Positions 44,783 to 55,461 of a stretch of DNA of 64,000 nucleotides are shown piece by piece. Source of the stretch: Lytechinus pictus (taxonomy: Eukaryota; Echinodermata; Echinoidea; Temnopleuroida; Toxopneustidae); the NCBI RefSeq assembly GCF_037042905.1, contig NC_087251.1, positions 45,470,873 through 45,534,872 on the forward strand, in the 5' to 3' direction. The notes under the pieces are model-generated. The model saw nothing but the letters and a program-made list of their open reading frames with translations. It searched no databases and was not told the origin of the DNA. Within the stretch, counting starts at the first letter, position 1. Every line of letters begins with the position of its first letter. The translations under genes and the position numbers were made by a program.

Positions 44783-45974
44783 ATCTTGTACATTGGATCC
44801 AGTATTATTTGGGTTATGGTTAATTAAAAAGTAATGTCACCTTGAAGTATAAGATTTGCTTACAATACAGAAAATTCAATCGCCTCCCCTCTCAAGTAAT
44901 ATTGTGGGTTTTGCATGTAAACATGTTGGTTTAGACATCCATAATATATACTTTTGTTGTTATAAATATGGCGATCAAGTTACACAACATAACACTCACT
45001 ACCTGTCAAACAGGTATGCTTCTTCTTTTACCTTTTACTGGTAATTGAAAAGTGCAAAAGGTACTTTTTTCTGGTTAGAATGGTTCATTTAACTCTGGGC
45101 AATGCATGTCGTAGTTTACTTTACATAAAACGAAACATTTTTTCATCAAATTTGATATTTTCCCTAAAAATCTAGATACATTTTGCCTGGAGAGGGAGAT
45201 AACAATGTTTTCCTTTTTTTTAATTGTACAGTATAAATATTTTTTCTTTTATTATTGCATTTGTGAAAAAATTATTTATTATTAAAATAAATTACAATTA
45301 TATACAGAATGAGAAGAAAATGATCAAAAAGAAAATTGTTGAAATGATTCTTTTACATAACCCAATTATTGGTCTTTCCTGTTGATAGACAATCTGTCCA
45401 TCATGAAATTATAATTCATACTCTGAAGAGAACAAATATACAGCCATGCCTAGGAATTGAATGAATTTTAGTGACATTTCTAATTCAAAACCTTCATAAT
45501 ATTTATGTGAATAAAAACAAGCAATGTGAAATATTTTTGAAGTATTCATAGCGTTGCCCTTGTATATACACATTTCATGTGAATATTCCATTAAATGAGT
45601 ATGAACAAATAATTGGTGTCTTGTCTATGTGTTCACTATTCTTTTTTATATTACTTTAGAACAATAATGTAGTACAAATTAGTTGAATTTTCATGTATGT
45701 TTTGCATAAAGTGGTCTAAAAATTGCTTCGACTTGGGCGAATATTTGGCTGCAGAAGGTTGACTCAAACAAGTTTACCTGTATGTTTAACCACCTGTGGT
45801 TAAAAAGTTAAATAATCATAACAATGGAATTCAGGTTTTGCAAACTTCTTAGAATAAGTTAATATTAATGTATTTGGTAAATGGTGAGCATTGAGTGAAG
45901 TTTTGCAGCACTACAAATATCAAACGTACAATTAAATATTTTTCCTCCCGAAGAATCTGAAAATTCATTTGGAT
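44783..45974. other. Intergenic, nothing recognised
   Basis: AT-rich; no gene or repeat family was recognised. Confidence 0.45.
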
Positions 45975-46495
45975 ATGACAGAAATTACAGAATAAAGCAG
46001 CAAGGGTCAACCATCATATACACAGACAACCCCCCCTGATAAGAGAATTACATTGGCTGAAAGAAAAAAATCGAATTGAGCATAAGTCTCTGACTATCAC
46101 ATTCAAATGTCTTAATGATCAAGCTCCATCATACCTGTCAGACCTCCTAACAGTTCGCCAGCCAATCAATGTATAACACTCGGTCATCATCACATATCCC
46201 TCTTCACATCCCCCGGACATTCAAATCAGTCGGTGATAGGTCATTTTCTGTGTTCGCCCCAAAATATTGGAATAGATTACCCCATAAACTTCGACAATGT
46301 TCTTCTATTGATGTGTTTAAGAAGATGCTTAAATCTCATTGTTTTAACATGTTTAATATATTGCAAGTAGTGTTTCATTTTGTGTAGTTTTGTTATAAGT
46401 TTTCACCGATTGTATTTGTTTTGTCATTTGTACAGCGCTTTGTAACTTCTGAAAAAGCGCTTAATAAGAAGTATTTATTATTATTATTATTGTTA
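45975..46495 (+). mobile_element. LINE 3' end (RT C-terminus, dead)
   Basis: A frame with QNKAARV, IRELHWLKEKNRIEHKSL, FKCLNDQAPSYLSDLL, then after stop and frame changes YNTRSSSHIPLHIPRT and FAPKYWNRLPHKLRQC, is the C-terminal domain of a CR1-like LINE. TACAGCGCTTTGTAA and an (ATT)n tail at 46469-46492 close the element. The 5' part is absent. Confidence 0.82.
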
Positions 46496-46965
46496 TATGA
46501 GCTATTCAATATAGAAAGGTTGAGACCTTTCTATACTGAATATGGCACAGAAACAAATTATTTCAAAGAAATGGTTATAAGAAGAAAGAAAGTCATACAT
46601 TATGAATATAAAAACATATTTACGAAATGAAAACAAAAACACGTAAAATAATAAGACCATTAGTCTGAGTAACATACATCTTCAAAATAATAAACCTTTT
46701 CTTTATTTAAATAAACGATACATGGTCAAATCTCTGCAATTATAAAGACAAGAAATTCAACAGATGATTATTACATTTACTTGTACAAAATGTTAAATTG
46801 TCAATGTCAGGTTAAATCACTAAAGTGCTTATTCATACTTCACATTCCACATACTCAAAATCTTGCTCTATGATTGGTCAAAAGTTAATCATGTGATAAA
46901 GTGTAATTTCACCATCAATCATTACTTACAGCGACAGAACATTTATGTTAAACTGATCAGTAATG
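46496..46965. other. Intergenic, nothing recognised
   Basis: A short inverted pair (AATATAGAAAGG/CCTTTCTATACT) lies at 46507-46537. Otherwise unassigned. Confidence 0.45.
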
Positions 46966-47070
46966 TACGCAGGATATTTGAAAGGGGGGGGGGGGGTTCA
47001 AGCTGAATGAATGAAATGTACATTTCATTCAGCTTGAACCCCCCCCCCTTTCAAAAATCCTGCATACGCT
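46966..47070. repeat. Near-perfect long hairpin with G/C runs
   Basis: CAGGATATTTGAAAGGGGGG, GGTTCAAGCTGAATG and AAATGTA read forward at 46970-47020. Their complement CATTTCATTCAGCTTGAACC, C-run, CTTTCAAAAATCCTG follows directly, with almost no loop. The turn is near 47021. Confidence 0.88.
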
Positions 47071-47359
47071 ACTGCATGGTCTTATCCTTGCCCCGGGGAC
47101 TTCAGACCTCAACATGTCTTCAGACAGTAAGGTCTTATCCTAGTTTATTCACTGATAATTTGTCAACTTCGAGACTGGATATATCACTTACTCTTTATGA
47201 TATTAAGATGAACTATACAGTGTGTTTCAATAAAAAAATACATTTTTGGAAAAGCTGTCATGTTATGTCAAGTCATGTTACAAATAATTTGATATAGGTA
47301 GATGTTCTAAAGTCTTCTCTTTATCAGTAAGAAACAAAAATGCAACCGAGTGATGCAGG

Positions 47360-48010
47360 TTAACCATAGGCGGATCCAAGCCAACACCCCCCCCCCCTCT
47401 ATTGGCAGAGCAAATAAAGGAAAAATAGGACAGAAAAAAAAAGAAGAAGAAAAAAGAGAGAAAATAGGTAGAGCAAAAAAAAAAATACTAAACCGAAAAC
47501 AATATATAGACCTCTTTTTCTACCTCTTGTTTTCGCTCTGTTATTGATCTAGGAGGCCGAAATGAGGGCCAAAACGGTCACCCATCCTTATCACCCCACT
47601 TCCGTTGGCAGAGCTTAAAAAAATGGAAAAGAAGAGAAGAGAGACAAGAAAAAGAGAAAAAACGGAAGACAGGAAATCAGCCAAAAATACAAAATAATTA
47701 TCCAAACGCCTTTCTTTTCACTCTCCCGTTTTTTTATTTGGGGGGGGGGGGGCTCTCTGTTAATATAGGAGGGCGACAGGAGGGCTAAAAGTGGTGCCCT
47801 TGTCTCTTCCTTTGCGGAGAAAAAGGGAGAATGGGAAAAAGAGAGGGAGAGAAAGAAATAAGGCAGAAATAAGAAAACAGAGGGAAAATAGCAAAAAGAG
47901 AAAAAGAAAGAAGAGAAAAAAGAGAGATATAATACTAGATGAAGCAATCAAGCTAAATAAAAAAAAGAAGACGAAATGAAAATAAAAAGAAAAAGAGTTA
48001 AAAAAACATG
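47360..48010. repeat. AGGCGGATCC-associated C/G runs and purine-rich tracts
   Basis: AGGCGGATCCA followed by a C run and CTATTGGCAGAGCAAA also occurs, changed, at 27398-27455 (CATAGGCGGATCCAGGAGG, C run, ATTGGCAGCGCAAA), so it is an interspersed family. 47430-47500, 47620-47680 and 47810-48010 are A/G-rich low complexity. Confidence 0.6.
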
Positions 48011-48740
48011 AAGTTTTTAGCAACACGACCTTGTTTTGGCACTTGTTTGCGTTTGGGCGAGTGTGAGCCTGTGGTCAATCTGTCACCACCTTGCAAAACA
48101 ATAAGTAACATGATGATACATTACAAAACAACGGCGATCCGTTGCTACGATGATGCGCTCGTCGAGACCAGTGGGCAGTGGACCATGTCTTCGTCTTCCC
48201 TTGTTTAAAACTTCTAAGATCTGGAATTTGTGACAGTGCAGTGGACAGAAAGCCTATGACGATGCGGAAGACACTAAGAGAAAGACGAAAGGTTATTCAC
48301 TTTTTATGCTGTTTATAAACCTTTTGCACTTATTCCTATGTCATTTTGATGCAAAGTATTGGTCACAATTTCTGTCCTGAAAGGGCATGCATGCTGATCA
48401 TCATCTTAGGTGTAGACATGACCACATCCCTTCTGGATACTTTAATTTGCACCTCCAATGGTTAAACGAATAGCCATAAAAGTAGTGAACGTTCGGTCAA
48501 GATATTTGTAGTCATCACTTTTTTTAAAATTTCAGTTCACAGATTTCTTTTTCTTTTGCCCACCAGATCAATACCCCAAAGACATCGCAACCGAATTCAA
48601 GATTGTGGTTCTAGAAGAGGGCAAAATGTAAAGAAACGTCACAAGATGAGGGTAGGTGTTATCGTGTTATTATTGCATATCTTCATCGTCTTGGACAGCG
48701 ATTGGGAGTTACGTTATGAAGAGTTCGACCTTCATTGCCG
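48011..48740. other. Unassigned, possibly 5' part of the hAT remnant
   Basis: Short frames exist but show no domain I recognise. GT/AG-like borders around 48290 and 48569 could be decayed exons of the hAT-type gene that follows. Confidence 0.35.
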
Positions 48741-49240
48741 CATTCCAAACAGTTCTGTACCTATTCGGATTCACATTTGGTCTGAGCAGGAACTTACAAG
48801 GAACTTATGTGGATTTTGTTGCAGCCTATGACCGAATCAGTCAAGTCAAAGAAGAACTGACGAAAGTCAGAACCAAAGCCAAGATATCTTTCAGAGGTGT
48901 CTGGAAAAAAGCTGAGTCCATGTCCATGACAGCAGGTGAAGTCATGTCAGTTCCTCGTACATGTCAGAGACAGACCCTTCGAAGTATCACTTCCCGGAAA
49001 GGGGCTTGCACTTTCTACAGACGTACTATATTCCTACCATTCCTTGACAGTCTGTTGCAACAACTGGCATACAGATTTGAAGGATTGTCTGCTTCAAGGG
49101 ATGCTGTTGATTGCCTAGGATGATACACAAACTTACTGGAAACATGCAAGACAGACTGATTGATTTCTATGGGCCAGATCTACCATTTCCCAGAGTGGCA
49201 TCACAGGAAATACAACTTTGGAAACGTCACTGGTTAGTAT
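48741..49240 (+). pseudogene. hAT-type transposase remnant (ZMYM1/THAP12-like)
   Basis: The frame reads TFIAAFQTVLYLFGF, LQGTYVDFVAAYDRISQVKE, MSVPRTCQRQTL and FYRRTIFLPFLDSLLQQLAY then RFEGL. This is the hallmark order of hAT transposases and their derived 52-kDa-repressor/ZMYM1 proteins: LQG..D...AY......V, PR..GRQ, YY...IFIP.LD....L..RF. It ends at TGA 49121-49123; remnants continue to about 49240. No catalytic N-terminal part is visible. Family-level identity is likely; the exact clade is inference. Confidence 0.72.
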
Positions 49241-49283
49241 TGATGTACTAAAGTTTCCGAGAATGCCTTGAAAAAAATCTTGG

Positions 49284-49435
49284 TGTGTGTAATGTATGTA
49301 CGTATACTTGTATTGCGCCATCTACTGTTGAGATGTGATACATTTGTGCTAGTCGATTGGCACCTTAATAAAGACACTCTGCAACTGTATCTCTTGGAGT
49401 CAAGAAGTATCTTTTATTGTGCTCGTCACATCACA
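49284..49435 (+). repeat. Probable LTR of Ty3/Gypsy element 1
   Basis: The stretch begins TGTGTGTAATG, has AATAAAGACACTCTGC near 49367 and ends CATCACA, directly before TGGTGTCAGAAGG, which fits a primer-binding site. No matching 3' LTR was found, so the 5' limit is approximate. Confidence 0.55.
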
Positions 49436-49484
49436 TGGTGTCAGAAGGTTTTAAGAACCAGCGCTTTCTTGAGAATTTATAACT

Positions 49485-50560
49485 ATGTCGGGTCTGCGAC
49501 CTCCTGGACAACTGTCCTTTGAAGGGAACTTGTCCAAGAATTTCAACGATTGGATACAGGAATTTAACGTCTATGAGATTGCTACTCAACTGACGGAGAA
49601 GCCGGAGATTGTCCGGTGTGCAACTTTTCTCCACGTGGCAGGGCCACATGCTCAGGCTATATGCCAAACTTTTCAATTTGCGGATGACGAAAGGAACAGG
49701 ATAAATGTCTTGAAGCTGAAGTTCAGAAATTATTGTGAACCTAAAAAGAACACAACTGTGAACAGGTATTTGTTCAATACCCGCAATCAGCATGATGGTG
49801 AGCCTTTTGCTAAGTTCCTGACGGAGATCAAAAGACTCGCAAACGACTGTGAGTTTGAGCAACTTGAAGAATCCCTACTGAAGGATCGCATCGTCTGCGG
49901 AATAAGGGATCAAGCGCTCCAGGAAAAACTCCTACAGATCGAGAACTTGACTTTAAAGCAGTGCACAGATATGTGTACTTTGGCAGAAGTCAGCGCCGAG
50001 CAAGTGAAACAGCTTTCCTCGCACAATGACGGCGTCGAGAAAGGAGCCGTGGATGCCATCGACGCAAGGCGCCGAGGACGTGAAAGCGCTAGAGGGCAGC
50101 GAAATGGAAATGGAAGGGATGGAGACCACAGCTCGAAGTCATTCAGGCGAGATCAACGTCATGAACGTGGTCGACGTTATCCTGAAGATAAACGCCAGAC
50201 ACAGGCAAACTGTAAATACTGCACATATCGACACGCAGATGCCGACAGATGTCCAGCCGAATTTGAGAAGTGCAAATCCTGTGGACGAGAAGGACACTTT
50301 TCGCGATCAATGTTGTGCCAGAACAACAATCAACACAGACGGAATGACAGCCGCCGCGATGACGATCGCCGCCGTGACGATGATCGCCCCGCCGGGAGAC
50401 GACAGCGACAACGCCGTGACGCAGAAGTCCGCGAAGTGAGAGCTGAGATGTACGAGGAAGATCAAGAGACTGAACACCTTAATGAGGATTTTGAGACATT
50501 ATACATCGATGAGATATCGATCGGAGAAGAAAAAGGTGACAAATGGACGCAATCATGTCA
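49485..50560 (+). pseudogene. Gag of Ty3/Gypsy element 1
   Basis: Gag packages retroelement RNA. ATG at 49485 follows the primer-binding-like site by about 40 bases. The protein has the Gypsy Gag helical domain (NFNDWIQEFNVYEIATQL, LKLKFRNYCEPKKNTTVNRY, FAKFLTEIKRLANDCEFEQL, LKDRIVCGIRDQALQEKLLQ) and two zinc knuckles, CKYCTYRHADADRC and CKSCGREGHFSRSMLC. An Arg/Asp-rich tail follows. The frame stays open to 50780, but after about 50560 it no longer looks like Gag: the sequence changes to a DNA-transposase-like one in another frame. No protease or polymerase follows, so the element is 5'-only. Confidence 0.83.
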
Positions 50561-50589
50561 GATAGAACACCCCAACAGCATCCATACCC

Positions 50590-52396
50590 TTCCTGATTTC
50601 ACAGTTTTACAGAAGAAGCGGAAGAGAGTCGGATCAAGTCCCACAAAGGAGCACTGTGGAGTTCATGGCACGAGAACTTGGGGCTTTGGCAGAGCTGCAG
50701 ACAGCGGAAACTCTTCTGTCTACGAAGGATGTTACCATGGGCTTCGATGCCACCACCCAGGAGGAAATGCATATCAATAGCGTGCACTTCACTACAAAAT
50801 AATCTTGTCTTGCTGCAGCTGTAGATGAATTAGCTGGCGGCACGGCAGATGATTATGCCCAGCACATTTGCGACACAGTGGAAAATTTATGTCAAACCTA
50901 CTGCTATTTCAATGGTGCTGACTTACAAGAGACCAGAAAAAAGATGATTAACAACATTTCCAATACCATGTCCGATAGGTGTGCTGCCAACCACACTGCC
51001 ATAAGAGTGGTAAATAGTGAGTGGGGCAAGACATTAAATGAACTTAATTGCCACCTCCATCCTCTAGATTCCATTGCATCCTCTGTTCGTTCTGCTCTTA
51101 AACATCACGAGGAATCTATAACACGCAAGGTTTTTGGGAAGAATTGCTTAGCAGCTAATATCATACTTCAAATGAACAAACTGCGCTACAAAAAAAGGAG
51201 ATCCTCGTGGATTCATAGCTTTCCTTGATGACAAGAAAATACCACGTGGTGTACTTCCTCGCTACCGTGGAAATCGTCTACATATCATCTTTCACATTGG
51301 TGGGAAACTTGTGGAACACTATGATGACTTTCTCACTCTGCTCAGGACCGGGACATCATGTGGTGGCTTGCGAGCTGCAATTCTTCATGATCTCACCATG
51401 GACCAAGCAAGATCTGAGCTTCATGTGCTGGGCATTCTCGGAAAGCATTTGACAGGTCCATGGATGAGGAAATTTCACACGTCAAATGAGAATGAGCTCA
51501 ACCATGCTGATTACATTAGAGTTGTCGAAGTGGTCATTGTGGCCCTAAAGGAAGCCGCTAGTCATCCAGAGAATATGCTTTACGCAACAGAAGATTTCTT
51601 CGGTGCGCAACTTCAGATTGACACAACCCTGCAGGCCTGGCGAGAATTTGAGTACGATGACCACCAGTTCTCTGCTATGATGAGTAGTAGCCTCCAGGCA
51701 ATCGTCGATGTCTTGGAAAGACAGTATAGCAGGTACTTTGATGTTGATATCACAGAGAAATTACGGGAGGAAGTAGCGTCTACCAGATCCCACAATATCG
51801 ACGCAGAAGAATTAATGGGTATGTTCAGCTCGCTCAAGAAGAAAGCCCCAAATGCCACCATGTGTTAACTCTCTTGCCGGATGCGTGCCTGTAAAAATAA
51901 AACAGTCCAGTATTTGGACAAGTTGGAAGAGGGCAGGAAAGAGGATGTCCTGCAGAAAGCTGTGAGATGGGGAAGAATGCAGAGGAACAGGAGGAAAAAG
52001 AAACAGAGAGAACTGAGAAAAGAGATCATGCGAAGACACAAGGAGAAAGAACAGTCACATCAAACAAAAGAAAGAAGAAAGCTGGAGAAAAAATTGAAGG
52101 AAACAGACATAGAAAATGTTAGGGAGGCATTTCCTCATCTGGGGTTTTCAGAATCAAAGTGTGAAATTGTGAAAGCTATTCTGAATGGTCAAGTTATTGG
52201 CAGAAAAGCCTGCCATGCCTGGTATGAACAACAAAAACTAGAAGTGTACAATGCAAAGTGTGAGAAACTGAAAAATGAAATGTACCGGATGGCATATTGG
52301 TCACAATCAGACAAATATGATGATGCTACTGATTACAACATTTCTATGTATCGGCTTGCTGCTGACGTCTTGTATGGAGATCTGGTCTTTTGTTAA
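50590..52396 (+). pseudogene. Broken DDE-like transposase with D..D..CxxH pattern, family unassigned
   Basis: Three stretches form one protein: about 50590-51195, 51196-51868 and 51869-52396. The first ends in a +1 shift at an A run; stops lie near 50802 and at 51866-51868. Visible blocks: TVEFMARELGALAELQTAET, MGFDATTQEEMHINSVHFTT, NNISNTMSDRCAANHTAIRV, LNELNCHLHPLDSIASSVRS, GVLPRYRGNRLHIIFHIGGK, LGILGKHLTGPWMRKFHTS, VLERQYSRYFDVDITEKLRE and a Lys/Arg-rich C-terminus. Asp in FDATT, Asp in MSDR and CHLH resemble the first Asp, second Asp and CxxH of RNase-H-fold cut-and-paste transposases. I recall similar long uncharacterised proteins in many aquatic animals but know no family name. No terminal repeats were found. 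Confidence 0.65.
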
Positions 52397-52596
52397 ACAG
52401 CTGTTTCATGAGTGTACTGTTGTTTTCATCAGTAACAAAGTTGCTATTTTGTCATGCTTAATTAAGGTGATCTACTTGTATTTTTCTTCTAAATGAAGCT
52501 TTAACATGGATCAATTATCAGTAATGTTATTAATTATTCTGAATTTGTTGATTGACTGTTGATACAAACACATCTGAAATTAAAATGCATTTTATA

Positions 52597-52753
52597 CAGT
52601 GGAAACTCAGTATAATGAGGTCCTTGGGACCATCAAAATTTCCTTGTTATAGCAGGAATCTCGTTATATCAGGGTTAAAAAAAAAGAATATAAAGAGCTG
52701 GGACCAAAATATTATCTTGTTATATCAGATCTCTTTATACCGCGTTTCCACTG
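52597..52753. mobile_element. 157-bp pogo/Tigger-like MITE with TA target site
   Basis: CAGTGGAAACTCAGTATAAT at 52597 pairs with TTTATACCGCGTTTCCACTG ending at 52753. TA flanks both sides (52595-52596, 52754-52755). CAGTGxAAAC ends with TATAA-type subterminal words recall pogo/Tigger elements. Confidence 0.87.
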
Positions 52754-53442
52754 TATCATATATGTATTTTTTTAAATCGGGAATTCCTAAAGTCGAATAG
52801 CAGGATCTGGTTACCCCAACCTTAATTAGTTAATTAATTACTAATTGATTAATTAGTTGATTAATTATTAATTAATTAACTAATTACTGATTTTGTAAAT
52901 TATTGTCAATTTCATATATAATTAGTCTGCCAGAATATTTTTGCCATGAAAGAGGCAGTTGTAAAGCCTTTCTCCTTAAATTCGCATCAATTCCTATGAA
53001 AGCTATTGCATTAATATGTGTTAATTAATTAATTAATTAATTTTTCTGATGTTATCTAGAAGTAAACTTGATAAAATGGATGGCCTTGTATTCAGCATAT
53101 ACCTTACTATCATCCCTGAAAGTTTCATGTAAAAAAATCTTATTTCATAAGGAAGTTATGTTCTTTTTCGTTTAAAAAAGTGTACTTTGGTCACAGTTGT
53201 GATCACAGCTTTTGTCTTTCAAAACAAAGGATAACATAAGAATTAAATCGACATTTTTGCGCATTGGAAATTGGCGTAACTTTTTTATTACTGGGACTAT
53301 ATGGATGAATGAGGTATCAAATTAAAGTTCTTGCTGAGCTCAAAATGATGGTACCAAAATTATACACTAATATTGATTTTTCATTTTTTTGTAACATACC
53401 TATATCATATTTTTCTGTTCTCCCTTTTTGTCTTTTCTGTAG
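52754..53442. other. Intergenic; (TTAA/ATTA)n low complexity
   Basis: 52822-52890 and 53020-53043 are ATTA/TTAA-rich with many small palindromes. A pyrimidine-rich tract ending TTTCTGTAG at 53442 forms a plausible splice acceptor for the next feature. Confidence 0.6.
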
Positions 53443-53800
53443 ATGGAGGAAGCGTTCTATCTTCCGCTACCCTCTGATGGGGAACTTGAGGGCTCCGTTG
53501 GAGAGGAGGACGGCCTGATCTCTTCTCTGGGCCACACTGACCTTGGGACAGGTGTTCAGGACCAAGGCGAAGGGGTAGAACCCGCCCCTTCACAGGTAAT
53601 GGGGGCTGGGGAGCCGGTCAAGGTTCCATCAGCCACTGGGGACATTGCGGGGGCCCAAGCGGCACCCATCACAGGGGGAACTCCACGAGCGCCTCCAGGG
53701 TTTGAGGAAATGGAAGGGACTAACCGGCCCATCCATGAGAGGCAAATGCGCTGTTTGGAGGCATTGGAGTGGCTCGTGCAGGGCCAACTCCTTCCATATA

Positions 53801-54248
53801 AGAATACATATGATTTATATAGCGTCTTTTCGATTTTGATTAAATGCTCAAGGCGCTTTGAAGGAAGTAAAACATTAAAGTAAAGAGAACTAAGAGAATT
53901 ACAAAAAAGGGTAATTAAAAATGACGAAAAATGACTGTCTTCAAACCTAGTACCTGCTGGTAAACAAATGCAATTTTAGGTTGCCCTTAAAGGATGTTGC
54001 AGAGTTTGAGTTCTTCAGCTCTTGTGGTAGTGAATTCCACAGGGCTGGTCCGGCACGAGCAAAGACTTGATCGCCCCAGGATTTTTTAGATAGTGGGATA
54101 TGCATGAGACTAGATTGGGTTGATCGCAGTGTGCGTGCAGGTTGATAGTGGTGTGTAAGAGACTTGTTGTAATCAGGTGCGGATCCATTGATGATATGAT
54201 GAACCAAAAGTAGAATTTTGAAAACTATGCGATCCTTTATCCGGGCGC
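53801..54248 (-). mobile_element. LINE 3' end inserted in the TatD-like gene
   Basis: On the minus strand the frame reads VHHIINGSAPDYNKSL, RTLRSTQSSLMHIPLSKKSW and FARAGPALWNSLPQELKNSN, the C-terminal domain of a CR1/RTE-like LINE. The stretch near 53815-53860 (TTATATAGCGTCTTTT, GCTCAAGGCGCTTTGAAG) is its 3' UTR. The coding frame of the host stops at its left border and resumes at about 54270. Confidence 0.8.
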
Positions 54249-54732
54249 AATGATTAGGATGGCCCCATCTGCGCTACCCTGGGATTTTTGGAAGGGGCAT
54301 ATGCGCATGCGGTGGAGATGGCGTATGCTGGTTGGGTCTGCTGTCTACACGAATACCTCGCGGAACGGCTGTCCCCAGGTCAAAATGGGGACCGGTTCCC
54401 TTTATTGGATGGAGGGGGTGGGAACGATGGATTGGTGTTTCTTTACCCCGACACTCCCTGGTGGGAACCCGCCATGGAGCGGCAGCGTCACCTCTGGCCT
54501 ACCTGCCTCACTTCGAGGGAGGGCATCGGCGCCATGGGTCCAGGGTGAGCGGGCGCGCCACCAACTGCTAGAGGGGGAGCATCGGCTACCCCTGCGGCAC
54601 CGAAGGGCCCGGCTCCGCCCCCGGTTTGGAAACGAACCCAGGGGCTTAACCCGGAGGCTGGGCGTGTTTCTTTTGAGGAGGTCGCTGCAAAGCCCCCCAT
54701 ACCTCTGGCCGTGGACAGTCTCTTCCACCTAG

Positions 54733-55145
54733 ATTTCCTGGAGGGTCCTCTTGGAAAGAAGGGCTGGAGGTGTGCCGAGTTGACATCGGGCAGGGAGCCT
54801 CGGGTCCCAGTCTGTCTAACCGGGGGTGTCGCGAATTTCTGCAATCACCAGAGGTACAAGAACATCGTGTTCCCGGAGGGTCGTAACTGGAAGGTCTCGG
54901 TGGGGGGTACTCCCCTGCTTCACTTCCAGTTTCGAGGAAGCAGACTTAGATGCCCTGGGCCGACTGGCCTGTGACCCTAAGACAAGCGCGCTCGGGGAGA
55001 TTGGTTTGGATCACTCTCTCCCGCCCTCGACCCGGTCGAAGCAGTTGCTGGTCTATACGACCATCCTGGAGCAGGTCGGGGCTACTGGTAAAGTCCTCGT
55101 ACTGCACCTGCGGGGACAAGAGGGATGTAATATACTGTCAACTCA
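54733..55145 (+). repeat. Tandem duplicate of TatD segment, copy A
   Basis: CTGGAGGGTCCTCTTGGAAA up to ACAAGAGGGA (55125), completed by CAAACTTCTGATATCCC at 58578-58594 beyond the Gypsy element, is repeated from 58597 with only a handful of base differences. End coordinate here is nominal because the copy is interrupted. Confidence 0.85.
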
Positions 55146-55430
55146 CTATTTCATATTCTGTAGGCTGTTTTCTAATGCCTATTCATAAGATTAGTCCATT
55201 CTGTATCCTTATATATTAAAGAGAAAGTAACTTCTACTGTCATGACTCATTACTGTGGAATGTATCTTAACCATGGGATTGACCACTGGCATTCTGAATA
55301 AACCACTTGAGCTTAAGTTTTCATACTACCAAGACATGTGTACCTGTCTCTCTCCTTTGTATTGAGTAATATAAAGGGTTGCTGGAACTGTTTGACTATT
55401 GAAATATTATAGTTTGTCCAGTATATAAAA
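55126..55430 (+). repeat. 5' LTR of Gypsy element 2
   Basis: TGTAATATACTG start and CAGTATATAAAA end form a short imperfect inverted pair. AATAAACCACTTGAGC near 55298 supplies a poly(A)-signal-like site. The last 23 bp recur at 58550-58572. Confidence 0.82.
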
Positions 55431-55461
55431 TTGGCGACAAGGATTTAACGAATTCTCCACG

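Noticed and set aside
54402-54844. Long minus-strand frames opposite the TatD-like pseudogene
   Set aside because: GC-rich antisense shadow; the plus strand carries the recognisable family motifs.
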